64,000 bases of DNA from Burkholderia sp. BCC1644 (GCF_902833225.1 NZ_CADFEI010000009.1:62001-126000), one strand, 5' to 3'; counted from the first letter of the stretch, positions 27,940 through 36,911 are shown. Notes: generated by a model from the sequence alone, not told the origin. Numbers and translations are program-made.

Positions 27940-28767
27940 TCAGTTGACCTGGAGCTGGCCACCGCGGCCGAGGCCGCCCTTGACGTCCTGCGCCTTGTAG
28001 CTGCGCAGTGCGACGACCATCTTGTTGTACGCGTCGATGAACGCGACGACGGTCGCCTTGCCTTCCGGCGTCGACGAGAACCCGGCCAGCGCACCGCCCA
28101 CGCCACCGCCGAAGCCGCCCAGCGCGGCACCGTAGTTGGTCGCCGTCGAGCTGCCTTCCGACGCCGCGATCTGCACGGCCGAGCGCACGTCGAACAGCGT
28201 CAGCGTGACGACCGATGCCTTCGTCTGCAGGTGGCCGGCCACCGCCGCCACCGCGCTGTTGCCGATCAGCCCGCCGATCATGCTGCCGATGCCGCCGATC
28301 GGCGAATCGTTGATGACGATCTGCGGTTCCATGTAATAGTCGGCCGCGACACGCTGGCCCTTCTGCTGCTTCGAGCCCGCGCGGTATTCGCCCGAGTTGC
28401 GCTGCAGTTGCGTGATGCGCGACAGGCGCGCATCGCTCTTCTGGTTGCCGATCGACGTGATCACGAAGCAGTTCGACTGCTGGACGGCCAGGCGCAGCAG
28501 CGGGTCGATCGTCGTCATCTTGGTCGCGCTGCCGAACGGGCCCCACCAGTCGGCGTTGCGGCCGTCGTCGACGGCGATCGTGCCGAGCGGCGACGTGCAG
28601 CGCTGCAGCCCCGAATCGGCGCCGGCGCTCGTGCCGCCCGCGGCGGCACCGGTCACGCCCGCGTTCTGACCGCCGGGCGTCACTACGCCGCCGCAGCCCG
28701 CCACGGACGCGCAAAGCGCTGCAACCAGCGCACCTTGAGTGAGACGTTGGGAAAGGTTGGTCTTCAT
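27940..28767 (-). CDS. CsgG/HfaB-family lipoprotein
   Basis: A 275-residue protein with a lipobox (SVAGC) and a Gly/Ala-rich mature N-terminus. The middle shows the CsgG fold pattern: LGTIAVDDGR, LLRLAVQQSNCFVITSIGN, then AADYYMEPQIVINDS, and VVTLTLFDVRSAVQIAASEGSS near 195-215. CsgG-family proteins form outer-membrane pores for curli or anchor holdfast. A Gly-rich stretch (GGIGSMIGGLIG; GGFGGGVGGALAGF) is an unusual insertion. Its neighbours are two other lipoproteins and no curli genes, so the substrate may be the repeat protein downstream. Confidence 0.78.
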   Translation of the reverse strand: MKTNLSQRLTQGALVAALCASVAGCGGVVTPGGQNAGVTGAAAGGTSAGADSGLQRCTSPLGTIAVDDGRNADWWGPFGSATKMTTIDPLLRLAVQQSNCFVITSIGNQKSDARLSRITQLQRNSGEYRAGSKQQKGQRVAADYYMEPQIVINDSPIGGIGSMIGGLIGNSAVAAVAGHLQTKASVVTLTLFDVRSAVQIAASEGSSTATNYGAALGGFGGGVGGALAGFSSTPEGKATVVAFIDAYNKMVVALRSYKAQDVKGGLGRGGQLQVN

Positions 28768-28887
28768 GTCGTTGTCGATCGATTAGAGTCGTTGTTCGGC
28801 TTATGTGTTCGTGCGAACTTCGATAAGCCCCCCGGCTGGCGCGCGATGGTGGTCTCCCCGCTGCTGCCCCCGTTGCTTCAGGCCCGG

Positions 28888-29475
28888 TCAGTAGTACCAG
28901 TACGTCTGCTGCCAGACGCCGTAGTACGGATAGCCCGAGTACCAGTAGCCGTAATAGACGTCACGCCATTGCGTGCGCCATTTCCAGTCTTCTTCGTCTT
29001 CTTTCTTTGCCTTGCGCGCAAGGTCGAGCAGCTTCTTCGATTCCTTGTCGCCACGGCCGGCCGCGATCGACAGCCACTTCTCCGCTTCGCGCGCGTCGGA
29101 GCCCATTTCCTCGAGGCCGAACAGGTAGAAACTGCCAAGCGCCTTCTGCGCCTGCAGGTCGCCGCGCTCGGCCGCCTCGCGCATCCACTTGAGTGCCTGG
29201 TAGCTGTCCTGGCGCACGCCGTCGCCGCGGAAATAGCGCAGGCCGAGATCGTAGGCGGCCTTCGGCTGGGTCTTCGCGGTTTGCTTCAGCGCGGCGATGC
29301 GCGGATCTTCCCGGTCTTCCGAATCGTCCCTTTTTTGATAGGACACCTGATCTTTAGGACGGTCGGAACAACCTGTGTCGTCGCAGATCCGCACCGTGTT
29401 GCTGGTGGCGGACGGATCCTGCGCGCACGCGGCCAGTAGCAACAGCAGCCCTGGTGCGAGTAAACGGCGGTACAT
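28888..29475 (-). CDS. Sel1-repeat lipoprotein
   Basis: A 195-residue protein starting MYRRLLAPG with lipobox LAAC. It has two Sel1-type (TPR-like) repeats: AAYDLGLRYFRGDGVRQDSYQALKWMREAAERGD and AQKALGSFYLFGLEEMGSDAREAEKWLSIAAGRGD. The C-terminus is a Trp/Tyr-rich tail (YYGYWYSGYPYYGVWQQTYWYY), which is striking. Sel1 proteins scaffold other proteins in the periplasm. It is first in a three-gene lipoprotein operon. An ATG-less start further upstream (29490) is possible, but the signal peptide fits 29475. Confidence 0.78.
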   Translation of the reverse strand: MYRRLLAPGLLLLLAACAQDPSATSNTVRICDDTGCSDRPKDQVSYQKRDDSEDREDPRIAALKQTAKTQPKAAYDLGLRYFRGDGVRQDSYQALKWMREAAERGDLQAQKALGSFYLFGLEEMGSDAREAEKWLSIAAGRGDKESKKLLDLARKAKKEDEEDWKWRTQWRDVYYGYWYSGYPYYGVWQQTYWYY

Positions 29476-29834
29476 TGTTACTTTCCCCAAGTTTTATTGG
29501 CGCCGCAATTCTTCGAGCTTTTCACCCCCGTGAGCTCGCACCCGGTCGCGCGCGGCGCAACGGATACAATCCGTCGACGCCGACACGCATTCCAAGGCTC
29601 TCTCAGGTTCTCTCTTCGAATCGTTCAGTCACCGCTTCATTGTTGTCGCTTTTCGTTGTACCGGCTGTTGCCGGCTGCGATCTCCAAACATGACGCGACA
29701 AACAAAGGTGACGTGGTGAGCAATAATAATGAAGAAAAACGGCATGTCAAGGTGATTCGCTTTTTCAAAGTTTGCGTGTCACGTCAGTTTTGATATGCTC
29801 TCCCTCGCCAAAAACCCTTGGAGACCCCATCGAG
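29476..29834. other. Divergent intergenic region between lipoprotein and two-component operons
   Basis: No gene is seen. It is AT-rich at 29690-29800 and must hold promoters for both directions. TTTGCG followed after 17 bases by TATGCT (ending near 29799) is a weak candidate for the plus-strand operon. Confidence 0.4.
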
Positions 29835-30707
29835 ATGTCCAACAGCGAGCAGGCCAACGTCGATCTCATCACCGCCAACAAGGTGCGCGACCTACTGAAC
29901 CGGAACGGCATTCCGCCGCGAAGTCACAACACGACGATCGCGAACGTGCTCGGCCTCAGTTTCTCGGTCGTCACGCGCAAGATGAAAGGCCTGATCCCGT
30001 GGAACCTGTCGCAGTTGCAGGACATCGCGACGCATTTCGGCGTGCCGCCCGCGATCCTGCTCGACGACAAGGGCACGCAGCCGGCCGCCGCCGAGATGAT
30101 CGACGCGACGCTCGTGATCGAGTCGCGGCGCTTTCGCTGCCGCGCCGCGATCTCGACCAAGGCCAGCAGCCAGATCGAGACGGACTTCGTCGCGCTGCAG
30201 TGGCAAGGCGAATGGCTCATCACCGAGCGTCAGCACGCGCGCGAGGGCCGCACCTATCCGGTCGACGTGATCGAGCTGCGCTCGACGCAGCCGAACGTCT
30301 ATGCGGCGCGCATCGCCGTGGTCGACGATTCGCAGGACGTCGCCGAGACGGTATGTGAATATTTCATCGAGAAAGGCGTGAACGCGATCCCGTACTTCGA
30401 CGGCGCGACGTTCCGCAAGGCACTGGAGGTCGAGGATTTCGACGGCTACATCCTCGACTGGATGCTCGGCGACCAGACCGCCGCCGAGCTCGTGCGCGGC
30501 ATCCGCTCGAGCGAGAACAGCGGCGCGCCGATCTTCCTGCTGACCGGCAAGATCTCGACCGGCGAAGCCAGCGAAGACGAAATCGCGCACATCGTGTCGC
30601 ACTACAACGCGCGCTGCGAGGAAAAGCCGGTGCGCCTGCCGATCCTGTTCGCCGAAGTGGCGCGCGAACTGAAGATCACGCTGCCGGCCGCGGCCGCCGC
30701 GAATTGA
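29835..30707 (+). CDS. Response regulator with N-terminal helix-turn-helix (BetR-like) domain
   Basis: A 290-residue protein. Residues 1-75 hold a Cro/BetR-like helix-turn-helix (NKVRDLLNRNGIPPRSHNTTIANVLGLSFSVVTRKMKG). A middle beta-rich region precedes a C-terminal receiver: IAVVDDSQDVAETV (acidic pair), GYILDWMLGDQTA (phospho-acceptor Asp), IFLLTGK. The order DNA-binding first, receiver last is reversed from most regulators. The partner kinase is two genes downstream in the same operon. BetR as the domain name is from memory of the family and is less sure than the architecture. Confidence 0.8.
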   Translation: MSNSEQANVDLITANKVRDLLNRNGIPPRSHNTTIANVLGLSFSVVTRKMKGLIPWNLSQLQDIATHFGVPPAILLDDKGTQPAAAEMIDATLVIESRRFRCRAAISTKASSQIETDFVALQWQGEWLITERQHAREGRTYPVDVIELRSTQPNVYAARIAVVDDSQDVAETVCEYFIEKGVNAIPYFDGATFRKALEVEDFDGYILDWMLGDQTAAELVRGIRSSENSGAPIFLLTGKISTGEASEDEIAHIVSHYNARCEEKPVRLPILFAEVARELKITLPAAAAAN

Positions 30708-30751
30708 GACCAGAAACACAACCCACCACACAACAAGACCGAGGGCATGAC

Positions 30752-31255
30752 ATGCGAATTCCGACCATCTGGACCAAGAGCCTGCTGACGGCCTGCCTGC
30801 TCGGCATGGCCGCAGCGGCCTGGGCCGCTTCGTCGTTCAGCTTCACCGTCGACGGCAAGATCGACAAGCACAACCAGCAGGGCAAGTCGACTTACGTCTT
30901 CTCCGAGCAGGCGCTGATGGCGCTGCCCCAGCACACGATCGTCACGTCGACGAGCTGGACGCCGAAGGCGGCCTTCACCGGCCCGCGCCTGTCCGACATC
31001 CTTAAGACGGTCGGCGCACACGGCACGCAGATCGAGTTCCGCTGCATCGACGAGTACACGTTCACGATTCCCGTGTCCGACGCCGATCGCTACGGCGTGA
31101 TCCTCGCGCGGACGATGAACGGCAAAGTGCTCGACAACGACAACTACGGCCCGCTGTGGATCATGTACCCGCGCGACCAGTATCCCGACGAACTGAAGAC
31201 GCCGCTCGGTGAAGCCAAGTTCGCATGGCAGATCATCGGCCTGACCGTGAAGTGA
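30752..31255 (+). CDS. Periplasmic molybdopterin-oxidoreductase-fold (SUOX-like) protein
   Basis: A 167-residue secreted protein started at 30752 behind GAGGG, with signal peptide ending AAWAASSF. It resembles the small sulfite-oxidase-fold proteins: HTIVTSTSWTPKAAFTGPRLSDILK, then IEFRCIDEYTFTIPVSD with a single Cys at the usual metal-ligand position, and GPLWIMYPRDQYPDEL. Known relatives are annotated as molybdopterin-dependent oxidoreductases, but this short form may be a binding domain only. It lies between a response regulator and a kinase (1-base gap), so it may be the periplasmic input module of that system. Confidence 0.75.
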   Translation: MRIPTIWTKSLLTACLLGMAAAAWAASSFSFTVDGKIDKHNQQGKSTYVFSEQALMALPQHTIVTSTSWTPKAAFTGPRLSDILKTVGAHGTQIEFRCIDEYTFTIPVSDADRYGVILARTMNGKVLDNDNYGPLWIMYPRDQYPDELKTPLGEAKFAWQIIGLTVK

Positions 31256-31256
31256 A

Positions 31257-33077
31257 ATGAAACGCGGGCGATGGAAAAATAGAAAAATCATCCTGGTCCT
31301 CGGCTCGCTGTGGATCATGGGGTTCGCCGCGTGGGCGTTCCTGCTGTGGGACCTCCTCGCCACCTCGGTCAACGAGGGCGTACTCGAGGGGCCGCGCGAA
31401 GGCGTGTTCTGGACCGCCGCGCAATACCGGAACGTCTATACGCGGTTCGACCGGCAACTGATCCTCTACGCGACGCACGAGGACGACGACTTCGATCACG
31501 TCCAGATGCAGCTCGACAGCCTGTCGGTGTCGTTCGGCTTTCTGCAGCGGCCGTCGGAAGTGTCCCAATACTGGCTGCGCATCCCGCGCGCGCGCAACGA
31601 GATCGACGCACTCGGCGAATTCATGACGCGCCTGAAGCGCGACGTACCGCCGCTGCGCGATACGCCGCAGCACGCACGGCAGGTGATCGACGAGGTGAAC
31701 GCGTACTGGCCGAAGGTCAACGGCCTCGCGAACTATTTCCGCGCGATCGAGATGGCACAGCGCGACTTCACGTTCCATCAGCTGAAGGAAAAGCAGCGCG
31801 CGATCCTGATCCTCGGCATCGTGCTCGGCGTCATCCTGTGCGCGCTGTTCCTGCTGCTGTTCTATACGATGCGCACGCGTGACGACCTGCTCGAACGGCA
31901 GGACGCGGCGCTCGACGCGGAACGCAAGGCGTCCGACCGCGCATTCGAAATGATCGAGGCGAAAAACGCGTTCCTCGGAATGGTCAGCCACGAGTTGCGC
32001 ACACCGCTGCAGGCGATCTGCGGATCGGTCGAGATCCTCCTCGCGCGCCCGCAGTCGGACGCGAACCTGAAGACGATCCGGCGGCTGCAGAATTCCGCGC
32101 TGTCGCTCGAGGCGCTCGTCAAGGACCTGACCGATTACATCAAGCTGCGCTCGACGAAGCGCCTCGCCGAACGGGAAACCGTCGGCATGGCGTCGCTGCT
32201 CGCCGAGGTGCTCGATCCGCTGCGCGAGAAGATCGCGGCCAAGCGGATCGCGGTCGCGCAACAGGTCGAGCCGCACGATCTGGCGATCCGTTCCGATCGC
32301 AAGCTGCTGCGCCAGGTGCTGTCGAACCTGATCGAGAACTCGGTCAAGTACACGCTCGGCGGATCGATCGACGTGTCGATCACGCTCGCCGACGCACCGG
32401 CCGGCCAGCAATTGCGGATCGCCGTGCGCGACACCGGCGCCGGCATCGCGAAACCACACCTGTCGAAGATCTTCGAGCCGTTCTATCGCGCGAACGACGC
32501 GGTCGGGCTGCATGTGGACGGAATCGGCATGGGGCTCGCCGTCGTGCGCGAAATCGTGACGACGCTGCGCGGGCATGTGGACGTGCGCAGCACGGTGGGC
32601 GAAGGCAGCGAGTTCGTCGTGACACTGCCGGCCGAAGTGCCCGGCATCGACACCGCCGGCAACGCGGCCGGAGATGCGCCCGCGCTGCCGCACGCGGCCG
32701 CGCACCGCGACCGGCGCGCGCTGGTGGTCGACGACGACGACAACGCACGCGAAACGCTCGGCGCGATGCTGTCGGCGCTCGGCATCGACGCCGATCTGTG
32801 CAGCACCGGGCAGGAAGGCGTCGCGCGCTTCGGCGCGAGCCGCTACGACATCGTCGTGCTCGATCTCGAGCTGCCGGACCTGAGCGGCTTCGAGGTCGCA
32901 CGGCGCATTCGCGCAGTCGCGGTACCCGACGACGACGGCCGGCATCCGGCGATCCTCGGCGTCAGCGCGTATGAATCGGCCGCGCTGCGCGAGAACAAGC
33001 AGGTGTTCGACGAATTCCTGCCGAAGCCCGTCCACCTGCGCGAACTCGGCGCGCTCGTCGAGAAGCTGCTCGCCTGA
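31257..33077 (+). CDS. Hybrid sensor histidine kinase partnered with upstream regulator
   Basis: A 606-residue kinase with membrane segments near residues 11-35 and 181-205 around a periplasmic helical sensor (about 140 residues). A short coiled coil leads to HisKA with FLGMVSHELRTPLQAICG (His near 245), HATPase with NLIENSVKYTLGG, DTGAGIAK and GIGMGLAVV, and a C-terminal receiver with LVVDDDDNARE, IVVLDLELPDLSG and the conserved Lys in EFLPKPVH. All catalytic residues are present. It is the third gene of the operon starting at 29835, so regulator, periplasmic protein and kinase are probably one sensory unit. Confidence 0.87.
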   Translation: MKRGRWKNRKIILVLGSLWIMGFAAWAFLLWDLLATSVNEGVLEGPREGVFWTAAQYRNVYTRFDRQLILYATHEDDDFDHVQMQLDSLSVSFGFLQRPSEVSQYWLRIPRARNEIDALGEFMTRLKRDVPPLRDTPQHARQVIDEVNAYWPKVNGLANYFRAIEMAQRDFTFHQLKEKQRAILILGIVLGVILCALFLLLFYTMRTRDDLLERQDAALDAERKASDRAFEMIEAKNAFLGMVSHELRTPLQAICGSVEILLARPQSDANLKTIRRLQNSALSLEALVKDLTDYIKLRSTKRLAERETVGMASLLAEVLDPLREKIAAKRIAVAQQVEPHDLAIRSDRKLLRQVLSNLIENSVKYTLGGSIDVSITLADAPAGQQLRIAVRDTGAGIAKPHLSKIFEPFYRANDAVGLHVDGIGMGLAVVREIVTTLRGHVDVRSTVGEGSEFVVTLPAEVPGIDTAGNAAGDAPALPHAAAHRDRRALVVDDDDNARETLGAMLSALGIDADLCSTGQEGVARFGASRYDIVVLDLELPDLSGFEVARRIRAVAVPDDDGRHPAILGVSAYESAALRENKQVFDEFLPKPVHLRELGALVEKLLA

Positions 33078-33152
33078 ATCGGTGCGCCGCGTGCAGACGC
33101 ATACGGCATCGCGCGCCAGCGCAGCATCAGGCGTTCCCTCTCACGTTCCCGT

Positions 33153-33572
33153 TTATTCGCCGATCAGGTGCAGCACGATATCGCGCCGGTGTGCCGCGCG
33201 GCGGTGCTCGAACAGGTAGATCCCCTGCCAGGTGCCGAGCACCATGCGCCCTTGCTCGACCGGAATCGACAACTGCACTTGCGTGAGCGCGGTGCGAAGA
33301 TGCGCCGGCATGTCGTCGGCACCTTCGGTGTCGTGCTCGTAGCGTGTGTCGTCCTCAGGTGCGAGCGTCGCGAAATAGCGTTCGAGATCGCGCCGCACCG
33401 ACGGATCCGCGTTCTCCTGGATCAGCAGCGACGCAGATGTATGGCGGCAGAACACAGTGAGCAGGCCCGTGCGGATCGCCTGCTGGTCGACGAACGCCCG
33501 TACCTGCGGCGTGAATTCGACGAGGCCGCTGCCGCGCGTGTCGACGCCGATGTGCGCGATCGCCTGTTGCAT
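33153..33572 (-). CDS. YjbQ-family protein (UPF0047, secondary thiamine-phosphate synthase type)
   Basis: A 139-residue cytoplasmic protein starting MQQAIAHIGV behind GAGG. It has the family motifs VFCRHTSASLLIQENADPSVRRDL, then YEHDTEGADDMPAHLRTALT, LGTWQGIYLFEHR and VLHLIGE at the C-terminus. Relatives have weak thiamine-phosphate synthase activity in vitro, but the physiological role is unclear. It sits 10 bases after a thioredoxin-like gene in the same direction, so they are probably co-transcribed. Confidence 0.9.
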   Translation of the reverse strand: MQQAIAHIGVDTRGSGLVEFTPQVRAFVDQQAIRTGLLTVFCRHTSASLLIQENADPSVRRDLERYFATLAPEDDTRYEHDTEGADDMPAHLRTALTQVQLSIPVEQGRMVLGTWQGIYLFEHRRAAHRRDIVLHLIGE

Positions 33573-33582
33573 CGCCTCGACC

Positions 33583-33909
33583 TCAGGCCAGCGCGGCGAA
33601 GCCGTCGGCTTCGATCTGCTTCGCATCGGCGGGGCGCACGACGCGCGCCACTTCGACGCCGTCGCGCAGGAACACCAGCGTCGGCCACAGCTTCACGCGG
33701 AACGAGCGGCCAAGCGGGCGGCCCGGGCCATCCTCGATCTTCAGGTGCCGCACGGCGGGATGCGCGGCGAACGACGCGACGATCGCGGGCTGCGCGGCCG
33801 CGCAGATCCCGCACCAGTTCGTGCCGAATTCGATGACGGTGGTGCCGGCGAGTGCGTCGACGTCCGCGCGCGTCGGCGCATCCTCGGTATAGCGTTGCGG
33901 CGTGTGCAT
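33583..33909 (-). CDS. Thioredoxin-family protein
   Basis: A 108-residue cytoplasmic thioredoxin-fold protein starting MHTPQRYTED. The active site is NWCGIC (a CGIC in place of CGPC), with the cis-Pro loop in KLWPTLVFLRDG and no signal peptide. It should act as a small disulfide reductase; substrates are unknown. A longer reading to 33969 adds an unlikely basic extension. Confidence 0.85.
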   Translation of the reverse strand: MHTPQRYTEDAPTRADVDALAGTTVIEFGTNWCGICAAAQPAIVASFAAHPAVRHLKIEDGPGRPLGRSFRVKLWPTLVFLRDGVEVARVVRPADAKQIEADGFAALA

Positions 33910-34139
33910 CGGGGCCCTCGTGTGGAATGCTGGAACGTGACCGCGCCGGATCGGCGGGCGCGGTCGCACGATCTCCTACTGTAGCGGAAAAGCAAGCGCG
34001 ATGCCGGCGGGTGCGGAAGCGGGCGGTTGCGATGGCCCGCCGTCCGCCGGGCAACGCCTGCGCATGACGCGCCGTTCCCGTTCGCCATCCGGATAACACG
34101 ACAAGATTCGGAGTGTCGAGCCGCCACGACAGGATCAGC

Positions 34140-34883
34140 ATGCGGACTGATCCGTCAACGAAGGCGCCGACCATGAATGCTCCGCATTGCGTCACCGAAC
34201 CGAACATCCTTTATTTCGGCACGCCCGTCGTGCTGGTCAGCACGCTGAACGAGAACGGCACGGCCAATCTCGCACCGATCTCGTCCGCATTCTGGCTCGG
34301 CTGGCGCGGCGTGATCGGCATCGCCGCCAGTTCGCAGACCACCCGTAACCTGCTGCGCACCGGAGAATGCGTGCTGAACCTGCCATCGGCGGCGCAGGCG
34401 CACGCGGTCGACCGGATCGCGCGCACGACGGGCACGTATCCGGTGCCCGACGGCAAGCGCGCGAAGGGTTATGTGTTCGAACCCGACAAGTTCGGCACGG
34501 CCGGGCTTACCGAAGCGGCGTCGCAAACCGTCGCACCGCCGCGGGCGCTCGAATGCCCGGTGCACATGGAAGCGGTCGTCGCGGCGACGCACGGGATCGG
34601 CGAAGAAACGCCCGACCTGCGCGGCCACATTCGCGTGTTCGAGGTGCGCATCCAGCGTGTACACGTGCATCCCGACCTGCTGATGGATGATCACCCCGAC
34701 CGCATCGATCCGGACAAGTGGTCGCCGCTGATCATGAGTTTTCAGAAGTTCTACGGCCTCGCGCCGCAGCAAGTGCACGCGTCGCGGCTCGCCGAGATTC
34801 CCGAGCGTGCGTATCGCAGCCCGGATATCGAGCGCTCGCGCGAAGTGGGCGCGCCGGCCGGTGCGCCGAAGCCGATCGGATAA
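34140..34883 (+). CDS. Flavin reductase-like FMN-binding protein
   Basis: A 247-residue protein started at 34140 (AGGA six bases ahead); an in-frame ATG at 34173 is an alternative. The N-terminal split-barrel reads YFGTPVVLVSTLNENGTANLAPISSAFWLGW, then GIAASSQTTRNLLRTGECVLNLPS, as in the flavin reductase-like family. Members bind FMN and reduce or use it in oxidoreductases. The long C-terminus (to 247 residues) is typical of a subgroup annotated only as flavin reductase family. It lies alone, divergent from the thioredoxin-YjbQ pair. Confidence 0.8.
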   Translation: MRTDPSTKAPTMNAPHCVTEPNILYFGTPVVLVSTLNENGTANLAPISSAFWLGWRGVIGIAASSQTTRNLLRTGECVLNLPSAAQAHAVDRIARTTGTYPVPDGKRAKGYVFEPDKFGTAGLTEAASQTVAPPRALECPVHMEAVVAATHGIGEETPDLRGHIRVFEVRIQRVHVHPDLLMDDHPDRIDPDKWSPLIMSFQKFYGLAPQQVHASRLAEIPERAYRSPDIERSREVGAPAGAPKPIG

Positions 34884-34936
34884 GATACGGCCGGCCACGT
34901 TCTGTGGCCCATGACCGAACCGACGGAGTGTTTTCA

Positions 34937-35269
34937 GTGATTCAACCGACCCCAGTATTCAAGGACAACCTCGCGCAACTGCCGGCCATCGACGGCATCG
35001 CGCGCATCGATCTCGTCGGCGCGAACGGCGACGTGGTCGCGACGATCGAGAACCAGCCGGGCAAGCAAGGTTCGCTCGCGGTGTACCACTACCTGAAACA
35101 GGCGTTCGGCACGCTCGACGCGAAGGCCGCCGAGCACGGTCTGGCCGTGTTCGCGGAGCATACCGCCGACGCGCGCAACCGCCCGGGCGCGCATCCGAAC
35201 GTCGACCGGCTGCTGGCGATCGTCGCGGGCGGCGACGCGCTGCGGATCGATGTCGTTGCGAAGGGTTGA
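34937..35269 (+). CDS. DUF2322-family protein
   Basis: A 110-residue cytoplasmic protein with a GTG start supported by GGAG eight bases before it. It reads FKDNLAQLPAIDGIARIDLVGANGDVVATIENQPGKQGSLAVYHYLKQAFG and ends in RPGAHPNVDRLLAIVAGGD. Proteins of this type carry no known function. It follows the flavin reductase gene by 53 bases and may share its transcript. Confidence 0.72.
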   Translation: MIQPTPVFKDNLAQLPAIDGIARIDLVGANGDVVATIENQPGKQGSLAVYHYLKQAFGTLDAKAAEHGLAVFAEHTADARNRPGAHPNVDRLLAIVAGGDALRIDVVAKG

Positions 35270-35335
35270 GCGACTGGCGAGACAATGATGCCGTCCATGC
35301 GTGCGTGGCGCGGTCACGCAACGCGTCGACGCACG

Positions 35336-35887
35336 TCAATGCATGCGGATCATCGTCCCGGCCGCGACGCGCGCACCCGCATTCAATGCCAACGACGACG
35401 GCTTCGCCTGCCGTCCTTCATTTACCCGCTCATGTACCTGACTGAAGCTCTGGAACGGCAGCCCAACCCGGGTGTTGCCGTTCACGTTCACGTTGACGGT
35501 GCGATAGCCGCCGGATGCCGTACGCAAGTCGGGAGACTGGCTGTTGACGAGGCTCACGCCCGTAGCGGGTGTGACAGAGTCCTCGCCGGCGTCGCGAATG
35601 GCGATCGAGCGCTTCAGCCGCTGCGCCAGCGACACGTCGAAACCGGCGTTCTTCGTGAACGTGCGAACCGGCAGCACCTTCGTGAACTTCGACTACGTCT
35701 GGTCGGCCGCGCCCAGTTCTTCCGTGGCGTACCACGCCGAACCATCCGGCTCCGACACGACGATTGCATCGTCGATCCGTGCGGTCAGCCCGATTTGCTT
35801 CGACACCGTGTCGGCCCGTGCCGTCTGTACGAGGCCGAACAGTACACCGCCGATGCCCGGTGCCAGAACGAGTTTGGCGAGTCTCAC
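35336..35887 (-). pseudogene. Fused remnant of a cable-pilus-type pilin and usher
   Basis: Read in one frame, the N-terminal half follows the operon B pilin (VSKQIGLTARIDDAIVVSEPDGSAWYATEEL; KNAGFDVSLAQRLK) and then jumps into the operon B usher N-terminal region (RSIAIRDAGEDSVTP, SPDLRTASGGYR, NGNTRVGLPFQSFSQ). An amber stop at 35693-35695 replaces the Gln of the pilin TQSKF motif. The junction lies at CTGAAG, shared as TGAAG by both parent genes. A GTG at 35887 with GGAG ahead would be the old start. It looks like an ancient deletion joining pilin to usher in a lost second cable-pilus locus. Confidence 0.8.
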
Positions 35888-35919
35888 CGAACGATCTCCA
35901 CACAGCCGGCTCGCCGCCG

Positions 35920-36864
35920 TCACTGATAGTCCATCAACACGACCATCGAGCCACTGACCGTGCCCGTATCCACCGTCGGCCCCGTCTTGATATAGGACGC
36001 CTGCATCGGAATCGCAAACGAACCGCCCGTCGCCTTGTTGTATGCATCGAGCTTGATCGACTGGTCGAACGTCACCGGGGTGCCCGCGTTATCGGCAACG
36101 CGAATCTGCACCCCCTTGGCCGTCGTGTCCGCACCGATCGGCAGCACGCCTGGCGCGTTCGCAATCACACCGCCGACGGGGTTGAGCGAGTAGCCCACCC
36201 GGTTGTAACCTTTCGGGCAGTTTTCGACCCGGACCTGAAAACTATGCGTGCCGGCCACCGAACCGACATCGCCGAATTTCCGCAGGTTGACGGGCGGCAG
36301 CGTGACCGCCTGGTTCGGCACCGAGCACGTGCCGTCGATCGGCGTGATCGTGCCTTTCAAACTGATGAATATGTTGCCCTGCCCAGCCGCGAGTCTCATC
36401 CCGAAATAGGCCGGATTAGTACTCGTGCCCGCCAGCGATCCACCAGAGTTCGTGCGTCCGTCCCCGAGCAACTGCACTTCGATCGGCTGGGTAATTTCGA
36501 TATTCACAGGATCGGTGGTCGGGTACGATCGCCCGTTGATCAGCATGCGGGTCGACACGCCCGACACGTTGGTCGTAACCGTCGGACCGGGGCCGGACGA
36601 GCCACCATTCGGGTAGTTCCACACTGTCGTGATCAAGCACGTCGGCTTGCCGCACGCCTGCTGCGGCGAGACGTAGTGGCGTGCGAGCACGGTACCGCTC
36701 GGCGTATTCTTCGGAATCGAAATCTGCTGCCCGAACGCGGTGACATCCAGAGCATGCGAGGGGGTCGCGCTCAGCAAGGCGCCCGCCGCCGCCCCGATCG
36801 ACGCGATCGTGCGCAGCCATCCGTCGACCGTCGTTCGTGTTCCTTTCGTTGTCGTATGCGTCAT
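35920..36864 (-). CDS. Fimbrial tip adhesin, operon C
   Basis: A 314-residue secreted protein, started at MTHTTTKG (ATG 36864, AGGA eight bases ahead); an ATG at 36894 also precedes it. The signal peptide ends SHALDVT. The N-terminal half has a Cys pair (QQACGKPTCL) and strands typical of a receptor domain; the C-terminal pilin domain has DGTCSV and VENCPKGY and ends SGSMVVLMDYQ (donor strand). It is the last gene of operon C, about 50 bases after the usher, and lies just upstream of the pilin-usher pseudogene. Confidence 0.85.
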   Translation of the reverse strand: MTHTTTKGTRTTVDGWLRTIASIGAAAGALLSATPSHALDVTAFGQQISIPKNTPSGTVLARHYVSPQQACGKPTCLITTVWNYPNGGSSGPGPTVTTNVSGVSTRMLINGRSYPTTDPVNIEITQPIEVQLLGDGRTNSGGSLAGTSTNPAYFGMRLAAGQGNIFISLKGTITPIDGTCSVPNQAVTLPPVNLRKFGDVGSVAGTHSFQVRVENCPKGYNRVGYSLNPVGGVIANAPGVLPIGADTTAKGVQIRVADNAGTPVTFDQSIKLDAYNKATGGSFAIPMQASYIKTGPTVDTGTVSGSMVVLMDYQ

Positions 36865-36911
36865 CTGATTTTCCTGTTTCCGGATCGAATGCATGAGATC
36901 GCGCCCCGGCC

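Noticed and set aside
35336-35887. Intact small pilin gene
   Set aside because: An amber codon lies in the conserved part and the second half is usher sequence, so it is a pseudogene.
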